From: Mycogone perniciosa
Lineage: Eukaryota > Ascomycota > Sordariomycetes > Hypocreales > Hypocreaceae
Length of the DNA stretch: 64,000 nucleotides
Direction: 5' to 3'
Assembly (NCBI GenBank): GCA_025331125.1
Contig: JAOALB010000065.1
Span: 186,001 to 250,000, forward strand
Shown: one piece after another, positions 33,131 through 45,598 of the stretch
Layout of the letters: the number at the start of each line of letters is the position of its first letter
How positions within the stretch are numbered: position 1 is the first letter of the stretch
Made by a program: the position numbers and the translations under genes
Notes under the pieces: model-generated
The model's database searches: none
What the model was told of the DNA's origin: nothing
What the model saw: the letters and a program-made list of their open reading frames with translations, nothing else

Positions 33131-36130
33131 ATGTTCAACACACCCCGTTTCCCTGCAGCCATCATGGTAAGAGATCCCCTCACCCCAGCTGGCGGTAGCC
33201 CGCATATATCATCAACCTTCCTCCCGTCCCTTCAATCATTGTCTCTCTACGATGTCGTCGTCGTTTACACACCTCTATCTCACTTACCTTCTGCCGCTGC
33301 TGTCTTATTCATCCCCTTCCGTGCAACGACACACCAACTCAGAACCGATCTGGCAATCCTGAGCCTACTTCTTATCCCATTCGCCGTGAGCGTGCAATCA
33401 AATTGATCATCATATAGGAGTTCTATCAACCCTTACAGCACAAGAGGGCTCGGGTACATGCCGGGTTTGATGTGCCAGTGTCTGTACCCTCTTACATACC
33501 TTTTGTGGATACAAGCACCGGCTTCACGCGTCCTCCCTTTGTTGAGCTGCAAGCCCCCCCTGAACGGACGGCTGCGTCCTATGGCTATGCTTCTGGTGTT
33601 CAAATCTACCACGATATCCCGTTGGAACATTCGCAGAAGCGCAGGCGATTAGAAAACCAAGTCTCGATGTATGACCAGACCTTACCAGGCTCTGCTCAAG
33701 AGTACCAGGAGAAGATACCCACAGAGGAAATGTATACTACTCAACAAAGTCATGATCACCCGCTGTCTATGTCGAGCTGGGTAGTGCCAGCTACAGTAGA
33801 TGGTCGGTCTCTGGGCTCCCCTTTGGCTCGAGTGGCGGAACTGCTTCCTTGTTGCAATATTGGATGGCATCATACTGGCGGTATGCATTTTGCCGTTTGA
33901 CTTTGCTCTCTTCCTATTTGGAAATGTTTATGCTTGACCGACTGACGAATGCTGACTCCAATTTAAAGGCTACCAACCTATTCCTGAGACACCTCCAGTC
34001 GTGTACGACTCCACCAAGCCGTACTCCATGGAAGCAGCACCGTCTATGGCTATCCAGAATATACACCCACTCATCCCTGTTAGTGAGGAATCACCACCGG
34101 TATCGTTCTCTCCCGATCAGCCAATTCTGGACCCGTCGCCTCTCACTAGCTATCCCCTACACGCCCATCTTTCTTTGCAGCCTCCACCCGCCCCTTTGGA
34201 TGGAGGGAGCTATCAACCCAATCTGCCGGCTTCTGAGTACTATACCACAAAGCCGCTTGTGAAACAAGGGACATATGTTCCGAACCCCCCGGTGTTTCCC
34301 ATGGCCCCTATGGTGAGCAGTAATCAACCGCTAGCTCAATATGAACCGCAGCCCTTCCCCGTATCAACCTATCCTCCTATGCTGAATCACAATGTTGGTC
34401 CTCCTGGAGCCTTCACTCACTACAGTGTCATGCCGGCGGATGTCTTGCCTCACCCGATATCTTTTGACTGTTGGAGTCACGCAACAGTACATGGGCAAAT
34501 ATCAAATTTCGACATTCTGCTACCAAACCAACGTGCCGGCAAGCGAGGTCCGTTCAGAGACCAAAATCTTCGAGAACAAACGGCCCAAACTAGGAAGATG
34601 GGCTCGTGTATAAGATGCAGGATGCAACGTATACGTGTAAGTACCACCAGTAAGCAGCACATTGTACTTCAATCGTGTAACCACACCAAAAAAAATCAAT
34701 ACCGCTTGTACATGCTGACGCGTTTCTCCCTCCGTAGTGCGAGCACAACCCGGCGGAACCAGGCGGTGGATGCTTGACGTGCAAAAAGGCAGCAAACACG
34801 AAGTCTGGACGCTTCCCGTGCCTAAGGTATAAGATCACGGATATTAGGCTCTACAAGCCGGGACAGGTTCCAGGATACGAATGGACACGTAGATGGAACA
34901 ACAACATCTCGGACCCCATTCAAAGGTGGGCATCTTCCGAAGTGAAGGTTATTCGCATATCGGATGGTTACTCCCAAAATTGTATTGAGTTCCAAGTGCG
35001 CAGATTTGTGCCGCAAGAAGGCGACAAGTTGGATCGGACTTGGGACTACAACGGCACGAAGAAGTCGGTCGCCATACCTCCTTACGCACTAATGGACCTG
35101 GAAGACGGCAAGATGGCATACAAGAAACACATTCACGATTCAATGAGTGAAATTATGCGAAAAGTACTAGGCTACTCTGATGGACTGTTATACCATACGT
35201 ATATCCAAGCTTGGCACATATGGAAGAGCTCGTCACAGCCATCGGAAGTCAAAGATCTGCTGGAAGGGACCCTACGGCTTTGGGCATCGATTCGGCTTTC
35301 AACGACATCTGGGTATATTGTTGGGGAGGAAACTCTGGGCATGCCATGCGATATCCTGGATAAAACGAGTCCTAGTCCCGGCAAGATCCCCGTGCCCCCT
35401 GTTCTGGGCGCGCAGATGGATCTGATCTTGATCCACCACATTCAGACAAAGCTTAGACGAGAGCTACTGGACAGGCTTCAAAAGATAGTGCTTAGGAACA
35501 AGCCGACGAGCTGGCTCGTCACGTATATAGTGACGTTTATTCTGCTGCATAACGCGGCACTCATCACGGCACACGATGCTAGTTATGCTCGCAAGCATGG
35601 TATGAAGGTAGGCAGATTGAAGACGTGGGAGGGGCGTGCTGGCATGTTTGCTCACAGTGCTAACATGGCGGGTTCCACAGCGTCGATTTGCGCGTGAAGA
35701 CAAGGTCCAGGAGTACCATCTTGGTAAGACACGCCCCTCCCGCCGACGTAAGACATCATATCATGGCTGACAATGGACACTGGGTGGTCTAGGAGCAAAT
35801 ATTCTCCTTGCACACTTCCACTACTGTAACAAAGGTGTCCACCCATTCTCGGATGAGTGTAGAGACCAGGATCTGCGGACACTGGCGAATCTGGACGAGG
35901 GCAAGATCCAGTTCGTCCGTGCGACAAGGAGCTACGCCAGGCAGCACAGTAAGTCCCGATCCAGACCCTCTCTCCAGGACCGGATTCCCGGGGCAGCGCT
36001 AATGTATGCGTGACCTCATGCAGAACAAGCATGGGAAGAGCTCCGAGCCCGTGGTGATTGCGAGGATGATTACTTTTTCGTCAGTCAGCTGTTTGAGGAA
36101 GGGTGGCAGCCCCGGTCCACAGTATTGTAA
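33131..36130 (+). CDS. Zn2Cys6 zinc-cluster transcription regulator
   Basis: Seven exons (33131-33166, 33418-33880, 33969-34636, 34738-35607, 35681-35723, 35793-35948, 36024-36130) encode 780 residues. The zinc cluster is unusually central: Cys380, Cys383, Cys390, Cys401, Cys404 and Cys417 (C-x2-C-x6-C-x10-C-x2-C-x12-C), with the third Cys right after an intron. Basic residues lie around it (RCRMQRIRC). The first 379 residues are low complexity, rich in Pro, Ser, Tyr and Gln, with a nuclear-signal-like QKRRRLEN. The C-terminal 360 residues contain conserved helical blocks and the end WEELRARGDCEDDYFFVSQL, seen in a family of uncharacterised fungal C6 regulators. Targets are unknown. The phases of all introns agree, which makes the model firm; the first exon is the weakest part. 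Confidence 0.85.
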
Positions 36131-37753
36131 CTTATTTGCTTCTTGGAGCGGTGAAGTGGTAGTGGTACTTGATTTGGATGAAAGAGGCTGGCTGCAGAAG
36201 CAATGCAGGAACACACACCCCCCAGACAAGGGCCAATAGTCATGGTTGGCCACCTCGGGATTGCCAGCGCACCCATCGCTCGTTTCTGTGTCATGTCTCC
36301 AATCAATCAATCAATCAATCGAGGGAATACGATCGAATTGCGGGAGAATCACGAGCTTGTCTGTGTTACTAACACTACTACTGGCGGTGGGAAGGGTGCA
36401 CTAGTACGAGTGCTTCGCACTGCAGATGTCATTTTCGCTGTCGTCGTCTCTTCTCTCCCCACTCATTCATTTATCGCCGACCTTGTGTATGTGAGAGTGA
36501 GTGCAGAGTGCAGAGTGCAGGATGCAGGATGCAGGTGTCCTTGGCTCAACACACAAAAGTGCTGTCTAGGTATGTAGCGGATTTGCATACACAAGTATGT
36601 ATGTACTCGTAGTTTCCGTCCATCGGAAGCCTCCTGCCAACGGCTGTCCACAGTCGGTCGCAAATCTCAAGTCTCATCGGGCTGGATCGATCGATGCGGT
36701 GCTCACGTTTAACGCCCCCGAAGACTGTCGGATATCACGACGGGTTGTGTACTTCGTACTGACCCGAGTATCTATTTGAGGTTACACGAAATTATCTTCC
36801 GGAGGGGAGGGAGGGGGGGGCAACGTTCGGATCGATCCCGGAGCCACACAGCAAGTCTTGCTTGCTCTCTACTCGTACATAAGCATGGACACCGGCAGCC
36901 ATCCCGCAGGAGTAGTACTCGTGCTGGTATTAATACCGGAGTCCAAGAGCGATGCGGCACTCGAGAATGCCAAGGGAGGCAACCGCCTAGAGATGAGACG
37001 GCACGAGATCCAGCTACCGGGTCCCTCATAAAGTGGCGTACCACACACTCCCCCCCCATGCTCTGCATCGCACGCCGGATCTTCATCCTACCACCCCTTC
37101 AACATCACTCACTCAACCTCCCTCCTGTTCTTGATTCCCCATTCCTATGGAGTGTTTGTTTTACATACTCGTACTTCGTACATCTCACCCAGCAGCGGCT
37201 GGCAAGGGGACCCTTGAACACTCTCTCGTTGGCGATTTGAGGAGACGGGACAAACAACGACACTTGTCAAATGGCTGCCTTGTGTTTTGCTTCCCCGGGG
37301 GAGGGTATGTACATACGCACATACTTTGCTTCTGTTTCGTTTTGTTTTTGCTGGCGGATCACTGCGTCTGTTGGTGCTCCCGTCCAAGGAGACTGACTGA
37401 TTCAATCTGTGCTTCCCGATATTATTGACGTTCCCGAATAGGCGGTCGGAGGAGATTGCATCAGAGGACCTCTTTCTGTCTCTCTCTCCTTCCTCATGGA
37501 CCATGATGATAAATAGTCGTCGTTGGCCGCTCACTTGGTTTCGATGCAACTTACACCTTCCTCCTCAACAACTCCTTCTCAAGGCCTCAATCAAGGGACA
37601 ACCACTTCTTCCTCTTTGCCTTGGTGCATCTTATGATTCTTGATCTGTCCGAGATCTCTCCAGCTTCGTGAGACGCATTCCTTTCTGCTCCTACTACAAA
37701 GACAGACCTGAGAGTCGATCCGACTTGAAGAAACCAGAAAACTACCCTCCATC
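36131..37753. other. 1.6-kb spacer with microsatellite
   Basis: No gene is supported. The stretch contains (AATC)5 at 36301-36320, an imperfect GCAGAGT/GCAGGAT array near 36502-36535, and GTACTTCGTAC-type copies near 36760 and 37165. The last 250 bp before the dioxygenase start is pyrimidine-rich and likely promoter/leader. Confidence 0.4.
36301..36320. repeat. Tetranucleotide microsatellite (AATC)5
   Basis: Five exact tandem units lie downstream of the Zn2Cys6 gene. Confidence 0.85.
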
Positions 37754-39145
37754 ATGACGTACTCTGTGACAGGACCGGTCATTGCCTCGACCATTGCAAC
37801 TCGTCAAGAGTTCAAGCTGCCAACCCCCTTGGCAGAGATGCCGAGTCTTCCCTCTGAATTCCCCTCGCATCTTGACTCACCCTTGGCTTGGTCTGGTCAA
37901 CAGTTCGTGAACGAGTCGGACTATGTTCACCAGCTGAATGACGATGACCTGCTAGAGATCGATGCTGCCCTCCAGCACTTCAAAGGTACGCCCGTTTGAC
38001 ATCCGCGATGTCTCCCCCTTAAGACATCGGCCCGCTAACGAGACATATAGCTCTTGGCTTGGATGGGGACCTTGTCTCTCGAGCAAACTTCCCGCTCCCC
38101 ACCGTTGGGCTCAAACTGGCCCACATACGTCGTGACATCCACGAAGGAAAGGGGTTCGGTGTTCTTCGGGGACTGGATCCACAGAAGTATTCTGTGGAAG
38201 ATTTGACGGTTGTCTATCTCGGTCTTCAAGTCTACGTCGCCAATCGTTATGGCCGCCAAGACAAGAAGGGGAACATGATGGGTATGACAGAGCCCAAAGA
38301 GGAGAACAACTTGTATCAGCCAGCCACTGACATGTGTAGTCCACATCATTGCCGACAACTCCACCAAGCTGAAAGCTGAGCATCATCGCCACTCGACGGC
38401 TCCCATTGTGGGTTCTCCAAGAGGACTTTTGGCCCATTGGCTTTGTCATGGATAGTTTGCTTACAGATACGATAGATGTTCCACAATGAGGAAGCCGGTG
38501 ATATTATTAGCTGGCTAACAAGAAGCACGGCCAAGGCTGGAGGCAAATGCATCATTTCCTCGGCTTATACCGTTTACAATGTCCTTGCTGCCACTCGCCC
38601 CGACCTGATTCGTACCCTGGCACGATCTGATTGGCCATTCGCTCTGTGAGTAATTCGAGAGACTGCTGGAAACAACGGCTGACACGCGTATGTTCGACAG
38701 ACCCAAGTTTCAATGCCGCCCCGTCTTTTTCTATCACGAGGGTCGACTCATTACGAACTTTGGCAGGGCGGCTCTGATGGGTAGCGCAAGCCACGTTCGA
38801 CCAGCCCACCTCCCTAAGCCAACAAGCAACCAAATTGAGGCGTTGGACGCAATCCAAAACATCGCAGAAGCAACCAGGCTCGAGTTCAAGACAAGGGCGG
38901 GTGATATCCACTTCATCAACAACCTCGCAATTCTGCACCGACGGGAGGGGTTTGTCAACGGACCAGAGTCCAACCAACGCCGGCATCTGGTGCGGATGCG
39001 ACTCCGAGACTCCGAGATGGGCTGGGCCATCCCATCAGATCTGCAACAGGAGTGGACCAAGGCCTTTGGTACAGCCGGAACCAGGGTGTGGCATCTTGAG
39101 CCCATGCCGACTGGCTTCTTCCCACTCCGGTCGCAGCCCAACTAA
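37754..39145 (+). CDS. TauD/TfdA-family Fe(II)/2-oxoglutarate dioxygenase
   Basis: Exons 37754-37985, 38051-38281, 38340-38407, 38476-38645 and 38701-39145 encode 381 residues. The family hydroxylates small substrates such as taurine, gamma-butyrobetaine-like acids or aryloxy acids, using Fe(II) and 2-oxoglutarate. The metal site is built by His180 and Glu182 (FHNEEAGDI, the HxE form) and by His329 (RRHLVRMRLRD), whose nearby Arg would hold 2-oxoglutarate. Other family blocks are GKGFGVLRGLDP, SAYTVYNVLAATRPDL and GDIHFINNLAILHRREGF. There is no signal peptide. The fourth exon begins inside a stretch where an upstream acceptor would introduce a stop, so the 38475/38476 boundary is chosen by frame. 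The natural substrate cannot be told. Confidence 0.88.
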
Positions 39146-41068
39146 AGCGAGAAACAGGATTTCCGAGCGAGGTGACGGTCCACTGTCTACATGAGACTAT
39201 GGAAGCGAGAGGACTGCCAGGGGTATGATTTGCACTGCGGCGAAAGGGGCTCAAAGTGGCCGTGGCGGTCGGATTCGCATTAGGAAGGCGTTCTGATGCA
39301 TGGCAAATTTCGAGTGTTCAAGGAGTCATGGGTCGGAAGGTTCCAATTCAAGATTGGCCATTGGTTTCTGGAGTGTGTTGTGTTTCTTTTATTTGCTTCT
39401 TCTTGGGGTGGTGGTCGGTACGGAGCACTATACTATTACTATACAAGATGGGAGTCATCAACAGACAATGGATGTCCCCGAAAAATTGGCTAGACTAGAT
39501 TAGTATGTATTACCTAGACACTAGAGGGCGAAATGAACAGACGTGTGTATATCTTATACCTACGAGCATGGCGGCCATTGCATTGTCAACTGACATCCCA
39601 GACATGTGGGTGATGAGCTCGGAGGATGGGATACGAGGAGTACCGACAGAGTCCAGATAGACTGGGGGCATTGGACCCATTGGGGCGTCATCTTATCTCG
39701 TTAGACGAGGGTCGGGTCTGGAGTCTGGGATTGGAGTCTGGGATAGGACTCGTATCGAATCGTATTTGCATGTACTACATGCGATCGATCAGACGCTCAG
39801 AGTTAAAATGCAAGATGCAAGATGCAAGCTTCTATGCCGGGGTTGGCGAGCCCCAGAGATCAAGCGACTAGCAATTAGCTCGTGCAAGGGCAGAGGCCCT
39901 ATCGCAAGGCCAAAGACCGGTGCTGTGATTGATGCCTTTGCTTTTTTGCATCGCTTTGCATGGAGGGACCCTGTGACAGCTCTCTGGGAGGACGCCTGGC
40001 CGCAGGCGGTGAGTGCGAGAAGAGGTTACTACTAAAGTAAGGAGGGAGAGAAGAGAAACGGGAGTACAAAGTAGGGAGGCAGAGAGATGTGCAACAACGA
40101 GAGGGACAGACAGAGGATGAGCCGCCGAGACGAGACGAGACGAGACGAGACGTATTACTAAAGCTGTCTGGACTGGCGGGTTTTTCTGCACACCATAGAC
40201 ACAGTAAGCAATGCGTGCCACAGCGGCAGAAGCAGCAGCAGATGCACCATCAGATGCACCGGCACTTTACGAGTAGCATCATCGCCCCTGTGTGTCCTCT
40301 GCGTGTGGAGAAGAGCGGAGAAAGCTCCGCTGCCACATTGATAGGTACGAGTGCTACTACTACTACCACTACTACTCGTATCTACGAGTCGTAAACGTAA
40401 ATGCCCAGAAAGCTGGGATGACCCACAGTGCTCCCAGACAGTGTGCATGACGTGGAGATTCCAGCGCTCCGGGCGATGGGCCGCCTGTGCCGCCCCTGCT
40501 GAAGCCACTAGGTCACGGCGTGTTGGGGCGGGCCTAGCCCCTAAAACACCCCCATTGGGCACCGTGCAGAAAATGTCCACAGCGGGGTCGGGCGTGTGTG
40601 TCTCTCTCGCACCCGTACTCGTAAGGCTAACTATCACTTCTCTCCTCCTGCACACACCACAGCTCGCGAGAACAACGCCCAACAGACTTGCATTGCGGCA
40701 TTGCATTGCACGAACAGTACTCCGTACTCGTAGTAGTACTACTACTAATAGCCCTGACCCATGAATGGTCCCTGCCACGGGCACTACTTCTTGAGCTAGC
40801 CAGCCAGCCCGACTCCGGGAGACCGTCCGCCCGTCCGTATCGCCGCCGCTGACTTGCCGGAGTGGTCCTGTGAGGCTGACCACAGCTCGGAGGAGAGAGT
40901 TGGCCCAGCAAGGCTACTTACTATACTATTAGTCGGCCTAGTGCTAGCTGTCGCGCGCACTAGCATCTCTATCCGGGTTGCATGTGACCTGGTCGATTCA
41001 CGCGTCGTGATCTCTTCATCGACATCTTGAACCCACGCGGTTCCAGCGCCAACAGCACTCATCACATC
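39146..41068. other. 1.9-kb spacer upstream of the acid phosphatase
   Basis: No gene is supported. It holds a (CGAGA)5 array at 40126-40150, trinucleotide ACT runs near 40350-40375 and 40735-40747, and palindrome copies near 39419 and 40718. No CACGTG was found here. Confidence 0.4.
40126..40150. repeat. Pentanucleotide microsatellite (CGAGA)5
   Basis: Five exact tandem copies lie in the spacer before the acid phosphatase gene. Confidence 0.85.
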
Positions 41069-43087
41069 ATGGCAAAGTCGGGGCCCTCTTCCTCCGCTTC
41101 CGACTATCAGCCCGTTCACCAGGATGACGGCCAAGAAGTCAACGATGAGGAAACTACCACCTTTCTTCCATCACCCCGGCCACGGCCGGACCGGCGTTAC
41201 CGCACCACCATCCTCGTCTTAGTCGTGGCCCTGGTGATACTTCTGGCCTCAAATGTCTATCTGTCCATCCCGTATTTCTTCCCTGGCCATGGCATCGGTA
41301 CTGATTTCGGCTCTTGCCCATGTCGTCCCAGCAAGGTGCCACAGTATTTTCAAACATCCCCAGAGCTATGGGCCGGACCCACGGCCACAGGACGCGCTGC
41401 CTTCATGGCCCAGACCAGGACCTTTGATCCGACTGCTACCTATGTACCCAATGAGCCCCTGCAGACGTCCATCCCTGTGGAGGGGATGAGCCAGGGAAAC
41501 GACACTATTTTCAAGATGATGGGTTACCTCTCGCCGTACTTTCCCTCGCCCGGATTCGGTGTGGACGAGTATCCGTTGCCTAAAGGGGCAGAGATTGTTC
41601 AGGTTCAGATGCTCTCGAGACATGGAGCTAGGTATCCTACCACTGGGGTCAATGTTGCCAGGTTTGGGGAGCGGATCGCCAATGCGTCGGCTACGTTTAA
41701 CCCCAAGGGTAACTTGACGTTCCTGAAGGACTGGAAATATGAGCTTGGGTCGGAAATATTGGTGCCCAGGGGGCGCCAAGAGTTGTTTGATTCAGGTAAG
41801 CCCCTTTATGCACTGCTTCAGAGACACTGGTCCCGCTGGACCTGACACTGATACTCTTGATTCACAAAGGCGTGCTGCACAGCTACATGTATGGCAGTTT
41901 GTACAATCCACAGAGCAAGATCATTGTTCGTACAACGGTAAGAGGCGATGCTCTATCACCCCCCGCACTACAGTTGCTAAGCCAACGCGGGATAGACTCA
42001 GGATCGCATGCTCAAGTCGGCTGAAAACTGGATGGCGGGTTTCTTCGGTCTCGAATGGTGGGTATTGTTCCTGATTTCTATCGAAATGAATTCGGGCTTA
42101 CAATCGCTAGGACCAATAATGCCACCATTGAAGTCATTATTGAAGCGAATGATTTCAATAACTCACTCGGGGGTGCCCTCAATTGCCCAAATGCTCATTC
42201 CAGGACGGCTGCAGACGAGGCTAAAAATACTTGGCTCAACATTTATCTCAAAGATGCTCAGTATCGCTTCCAAGCAATGACGGATGGATTCAAGTGGAGT
42301 ATTGACGATGTTTACGCTGCTCAGACTATGTGCCCTTATGAGACTGTGGCTTATGGCTTCAGCAAGTTTTGCGATCTGTTCACATATAAGGAATGGCAAG
42401 GGTTTGGCTATTCCATCGACTTGTGGTTCTCGGGGGGCAATGCCTTCCACAGCCCTGTCGGGGTAAGTTTGAGTTCTAATGGCACAATGAAGCCAAAGCT
42501 AATCTTTTAACTCCTGATTATAGAGAGCCATTGGCATCGGGTATCAACAAGAAGTCATTGCTCGGCTTAAAAACCATACCCTCGGCTACTCGGGCTCACA
42601 AATTAACGTTACCTTGGACAACAACACAGACACATTCCCACTAAACCAGAGTCTCTATTTCGACTTCTCTCATGATACCAACATTGTGTCAGTTCTCACC
42701 GCGTTTGGCCTTCGCCAATTCGCGGAAGAGCTTCCGCCAACACGGTATCCTGGAGATCACTATTTCACCGTCGCTCATGTAACACCTTTCGGCGCCCGTC
42801 TTGATATCGAAATCATCAAGACGCCGATGCCGGTTTCCCCCAATCGCGATGGTTATCTCCGCGGCGGGGAGACTAAATATGTGCACTTCATTCTAAACCA
42901 GCGTACCATACCTCTTGGGAAGAGCTTTCCAGAGTGTGATGCTAGCCGTAGAGATGGCTGGTGCGAACTTGACACATTTCTCAAGGTGCAGGACGAAATG
43001 CCTGCCAAGGCAAAGTACGACTACGCCTGTTTTGGAGATTATGCATCTGTACCCTATGGACAGGTCACCGACGGTGTCCCGGCTTGA
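41069..43087 (+). CDS. Membrane-anchored histidine acid phosphatase (phytase-like)
   Basis: Exons 41069-41795, 41870-41937, 41996-42057, 42111-42462 and 42524-43087 encode 590 residues. The enzyme class hydrolyses phosphate monoesters, including phytate, through a phosphohistidine intermediate. The motif LSRHGARYPT places the nucleophile at His185, and SHDTN provides the proton donor Asp454. The N-terminus is not a cleavable signal: a charged 45-residue tail is followed by one hydrophobic helix (about 46-64, TILVLVVALVILLAS), giving a type II membrane protein with the catalytic domain outside. Several Asn-x-Ser/Thr sites (for example NASA, NLTF, NNTD) fit a secretory location. The 53-nt intron after LEW is revealed by a frame change. 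Cellular phosphate supply is the likely role; the substrate is not certain. Confidence 0.9.
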
Positions 43088-43735
43088 GGCTTGATACTGG
43101 CGCTATGGGCCCTGCTTTTCTTTTTGTTAACTTTGCATTGTCATTTTTGGTTGGTTGCGAGAATGGGAATATGGGATATGCTATGTAAAGTGATGGTTTT
43201 CATTCACCCCTTTGATCGGGTATAATTCATTGTCGGTTTACTTGTTTTACAGTGGTTCGGCCGGTCGAGACAAAATGTATCATTTCCAATCGAGGGTTTG
43301 GGACGCCAATTACGATGGTCAAATAAACGTGGATTCAAAAGGAGAGATCATTCATCCCCTAGCGACGCAAAAGATTGGTCCCCCGGTTATGGCTGGCTTT
43401 GTTCAGATATGCTACTCAGGAGAAAATGTGACTGTGAAATCAAGGCACATAAACAACCAGACAATAACACCAGCCCCCTTCATGAGTTTGAACTATTCAC
43501 ATGTTTTATTAATGGTATATACAGAAACCTCTATACAACAAGACATCCGTCCATCCCGTCGTGTCTATCCCGTGGGAATTGATTCTCCTGAAATCACCGA
43601 TACTCCAACGCCCGCTGCCCAATAATCCAAAAGATCTGGCATTAACAAAAAGATTTGCCAAAAGATCCAAAACCACCCGAAGAAGAAAAAGAAAGCTTTT
43701 TCATATACGTTGCAGACCGGATGAGAGGGATATAC
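43088..43735. other. Convergent 650-bp spacer
   Basis: This is 3' sequence between the phosphatase (+) and ammonium transporter (-) genes. A 137-codon frame (43212-43625, +) is open here but resembles nothing known and lies where 3' UTRs are expected, so it is not called as a gene. Confidence 0.4.
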
Positions 43736-45450
43736 TTAGTCCCGTTTCTGACTGCTTTCCGGCCTTTCCCTATCATCCTCGGATATCGACGTCTTCTTCT
43801 CCTCGGTAATTCCTTCAGACATGCTTGCCGAAAGTGCCATGTGAGCATGCTCCTGGATGCCGTGCTGCGGCTCAATCATCACGGTGCTTTCGTGAGCAGG
43901 CTCGTCGCGATGGGGGCTCCAGGCCAGGAAGTCACGTCGGACTTCGACATAGTCGTACGAGAATTCACCGTGCTGGTCATCGTCCATGCCGAGGAGCTCA
44001 GCCTCCTCAGAGGCGCGGAGCTTGAGGCCGGGAATAAGGTCGATGATCTTGGCGATGACGGCGCTCATGACGAAGGCGTATGAGGCCGCGGCGACGATGA
44101 CGGCGATTTGCCAACCGAGGACGACGTATCTGCCGTCGAGGAAGCCGCCAAGTGCACCGGTGTTGACGCCGTCGAGACCGATGATTCTACCGCTTGCGAA
44201 GAAACCGTTGAAGATGAGGCCGATGATGCCGCCGATGCCGTGCTCGGCGAAGATATCCAAGGAGTCGTCGATTCTAATCAGGAACTTGACTATTGAGCAT
44301 GCGAGTCAGCACTTTCTGTCTAATATTCTGATGTTGGAGACATCATGTTGGATAAGGAGATACTCACTCTTGGTGCCAAAGTTGCAAAAAACACCAGCCA
44401 CTACGCCGAGAATAATGCTGGCCCATGGATCAATGAAACCAGACGCAGGAGTCGCAGCCACCAAGCCGCTGATGGTGCCGGAGCACCAGCCCACCATGCT
44501 CCATTTCTTCGCCAATCGAAAATCGAGCAAGCACCATGTCATGGCGGCAAACATGGCCGTCAAGCACGAATTCAAGCAAGCCTGAACAGCTCGCAGATTC
44601 GCTCCGAAAGCAGATCCACCGTTGAAGCCCAACCAGCCGAACCACAGGAGAATAGTGCCCAGGGTGATGAGGGAGATGTTGTGGGGTCGGAAGTTGAGCA
44701 GCATTTTCTCGTTGCGTCGGCCGAGAACCCAGGAGTAGGCAAGGGCCGAGGCGCCGGAGCCGATCTCGACGGGGACGCCGCCGGCATAGTCGAGGACACC
44801 GGCTTTGAAGGCCCAGCCGTTGGGGTTCCACACCCAGTAGGCCATAGGGCAGTAAACGAGGGTGGCCCAGAAGAAGCAGAAGACCATGCTGGGGACGACA
44901 CGGCCCCGCTCGGCAACGGCCCCGACGGTCAGGCAGGCGGTGACGGCGCAGAACATCATCTGGTAGAGGGCGTAGAGGAGGGCGGGGACGAGGGGTGAAC
45001 CGGGGGAGGGGGCGGCCAGAACACCCCTGAGACCGAAGTTCGTCATGTCGCCGATATAGCCGTTGCCAGAGGTGGTGCTAAAGGCGAGAGTGTATCCCCA
45101 GAAATACCACTGGAAGACGATGACGCTGAAGGACATCATCGTCACCCACAACATCGAAAGGGCCGACTTCCGGCGGGCGAGGCCGGAGTAGAGGAAGGCC
45201 ACGCCGGGGACCATGATCAGCACCAGACAGGCGCTGATGATGATGAAGGCCTGATCGCCAGACTGGTACCATTGGTTCAGGTTTTCGATGGCTGGAGAAG
45301 TGATGTTAGCGATCTGGTGTCCCGGGCCGTGGCTTGGGTTACATGTCGAAGCGTCAGCACGAGGAACACGGAGTGCTACTCACTAGGATCACCACCCAGC
45401 GACCCGGTGCCATTGTACACCGTGGGTGCCCCGGTATGGGCGTACGACAT
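43736..45450 (-). CDS. Ammonium transporter (AMT/MEP family, MEP1/3-MeaA type)
   Basis: Exons 45384-45450, 44368-45291 and 43736-44289 (complement) encode 514 residues. AMT/MEP proteins are trimeric plasma-membrane channels of 11 helices that take up ammonium. Family blocks include DQAFIIISACLVLIMVPGVA, YSGLARRKSALSM, GYTLAF, NPNGWAFKAGVLDYAGG and WFGWLGFNGGSAFG. The pore pair is Glu198 (PVEIGSGASAL), where Mep2/AmtB have the first His, and His347 (AEHGIGGIIG). Glu at the first position marks the Mep1/Mep3/MeaA kind. The C-terminal cytosolic tail of about 100 residues is acidic, with EYVEV-like and SEDDRERPESS stretches suggestive of phosphorylation control. The 1-kb upstream region is crowded with GATA sites, fitting nitrogen control by AreA. 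Confidence 0.93.
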
Positions 45451-45598
45451 GATGGGTAAGGCGGTATCTGAGATACGGTCGTTTGACGAACCCGGGCCTT
45501 GATCGATCAATCCTCAAGGAGGCAGACTAGGTGGTCAGAGATCGGATACCGGCAAAACAAAGCGACGCCCCGTGAGTAACCCAAGCTGCGGCGTGTGT

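Noticed and set aside
3789..43087. A phosphate regulon linking the NUC-1-type bHLH gene with the acid phosphatase gene
   Set aside because: They are 35 kb apart with many unrelated genes between, and no CACGTG was found in the 1 kb before the phosphatase. Co-regulation may exist but the sequence does not show it.
43212..43625. A 137-codon frame downstream of the acid phosphatase
   Set aside because: It lies in the convergent 3' spacer, does not start near a promoter-like region and shows no known motif.
10746..45450. A secondary-metabolite cluster (dioxygenase, Zn2Cys6 regulator, transporter)
   Set aside because: No polyketide synthase, NRPS, terpene synthase, P450 or other backbone gene is present, and the transporter is an ammonium channel.
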